Part shown: positions 63,460 through 64,000 of the stretch, piece by piece
How the letters are laid out: the number at the start of each line of letters is the position of its first letter
How positions within the stretch are numbered: the first letter of the stretch is position 1
From: Sorex araneus
Lineage: Eukaryota; Chordata; Mammalia; Eulipotyphla; Soricidae
Direction of reading: 5' to 3'
Length of the DNA: 64,000 nucleotides
Assembly (NCBI RefSeq): GCF_027595985.1
Contig: NC_073307.1
Span: 48,090,509 to 48,154,508, forward strand
Made by a program: the position numbers and the translations under genes
The notes under the pieces: model-generated
Told to the model about the DNA's origin: nothing
Seen by the model: only the letters and a program-made list of their open reading frames with translations
Databases searched by the model: none

Positions 63460-64000
63460 AAAGATAAAAGGAAAGTAATTAAGTACTTTAAGACTACATT
63501 ATTTGTTAGAATGGCTATAATGAAAAGACTGACAATACTGAGGACTGCTGAGGAATTAGAATTCAAGCTACAATTAGATCCGAAGTAGTAATCTTGAAAA
63601 ACAGTTTGACAATTTATAGTCAAGTTAAATATGCACTGGATAATTTCACTCCTAGGAATCTACCAAATTTCCACACCAAGACCTGGTCCTAGTAGCCTTA
63701 TTCCTAGGAGCCAAAAGTGGGAAAACCCCAAACATAAATTCTCTAGAGAATGAATAAACAAATCATAGCATATCCAACAACAGAATGCTACTCAACAATG
63801 CAAAAACAAGAACTGAAGGGTATGATGCTAAGTAAAGAAGACAGACACGAAACAATATACACTGTCTAGATTGATTATATAAACTTCTAGAAAGCAAAAT
63901 TACAGTCAAAGAAAGGATATCAGTGGTCATTAGGGTTCAGGGAAAGGAAGTGAGTACAAAGGACACGACGATATTCTGGGGGCGGTGATGAATGTGTCAT
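63460..64000 (+). mobile_element. Old L1 3' fragment (partial)
   Basis: agaatggctataatgaaaagac, acagtttgacaatttatag, atttcactcctaggaatcta, atgctactcaacaatgcaaa, ggatatcagtggtca are landmarks of ancient mammalian L1 3' ends (L1M type). Continues beyond the window. Confidence 0.75.

Noticed and set aside
60673-64000. Further 5' DCTN4 exons
   Set aside because: No stretch coding the YYLACGFCRW-type segment is present; only SINE, HAL1-like and old L1 sequence.

Overview
This is a mammalian nuclear DNA window carrying parts of three protein-coding genes. The organism looks like a shrew (Eulipotyphla, Sorex-like). That rests on a very abundant tRNA-derived SINE family whose consensus I associate with Sorex; it is recognition from memory, not a search. 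The genes are called from spliced exons that match known proteins and have consistent splice sites and codon phase. Their order and orientation, MYOZ3 (+), RBM22 (-), DCTN4 (-), match my memory of human chromosome 5q33.1.

Layout. 1-2415: last intron and terminal coding exon of MYOZ3 (muscle Z-disc protein, + strand). 2416-17520: MYOZ3 3' UTR and the convergent intergenic region, crowded with SINEs, simple repeats, a 1.1-kb LTR-like repeat, tandem ~350-390-bp units and a nest of L1-derived insertions (10560-13990). 17521-27810: the complete RBM22 gene on the - strand, 11 coding exons with every junction resolved and a CpG-island promoter at about 27250-27965. 27966-38065: intergenic, with two copies of the LTR-like repeat, a perfect (AG)36 tract, a 3.3-kb broken L1 and a composite L1-tailed retroposon. 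38068-41090: probable 3' UTR of DCTN4. 41091-64000: the 3' portion of DCTN4 on the - strand, ten constitutive coding exons plus a 21-nt micro-exon. Its 5' exons lie beyond the right edge. A HAL1-like half-L1 and an old L1 tail occupy the last 2.7 kb.

The three genes are ordinary nuclear genes and do not form a pathway: a sarcomere scaffold, a spliceosome subunit and a dynactin pointed-end subunit. I see no bacterial-type system, CRISPR array, RNA gene outside SINEs, or intact transposon gene. The most interesting signals are a GC-AG intron inside the splicing-factor gene RBM22, a triplet of identical target sites showing two retro-insertions at one position with a twin-priming scar, a four-copy LTR-like family found by comparing copies within the window, composite L1-tailed retroposons, and a possible tail-only insertion. 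Repeat boundaries are read by eye and are usually good to about 5-15 bases; coding exon boundaries are given to the base.
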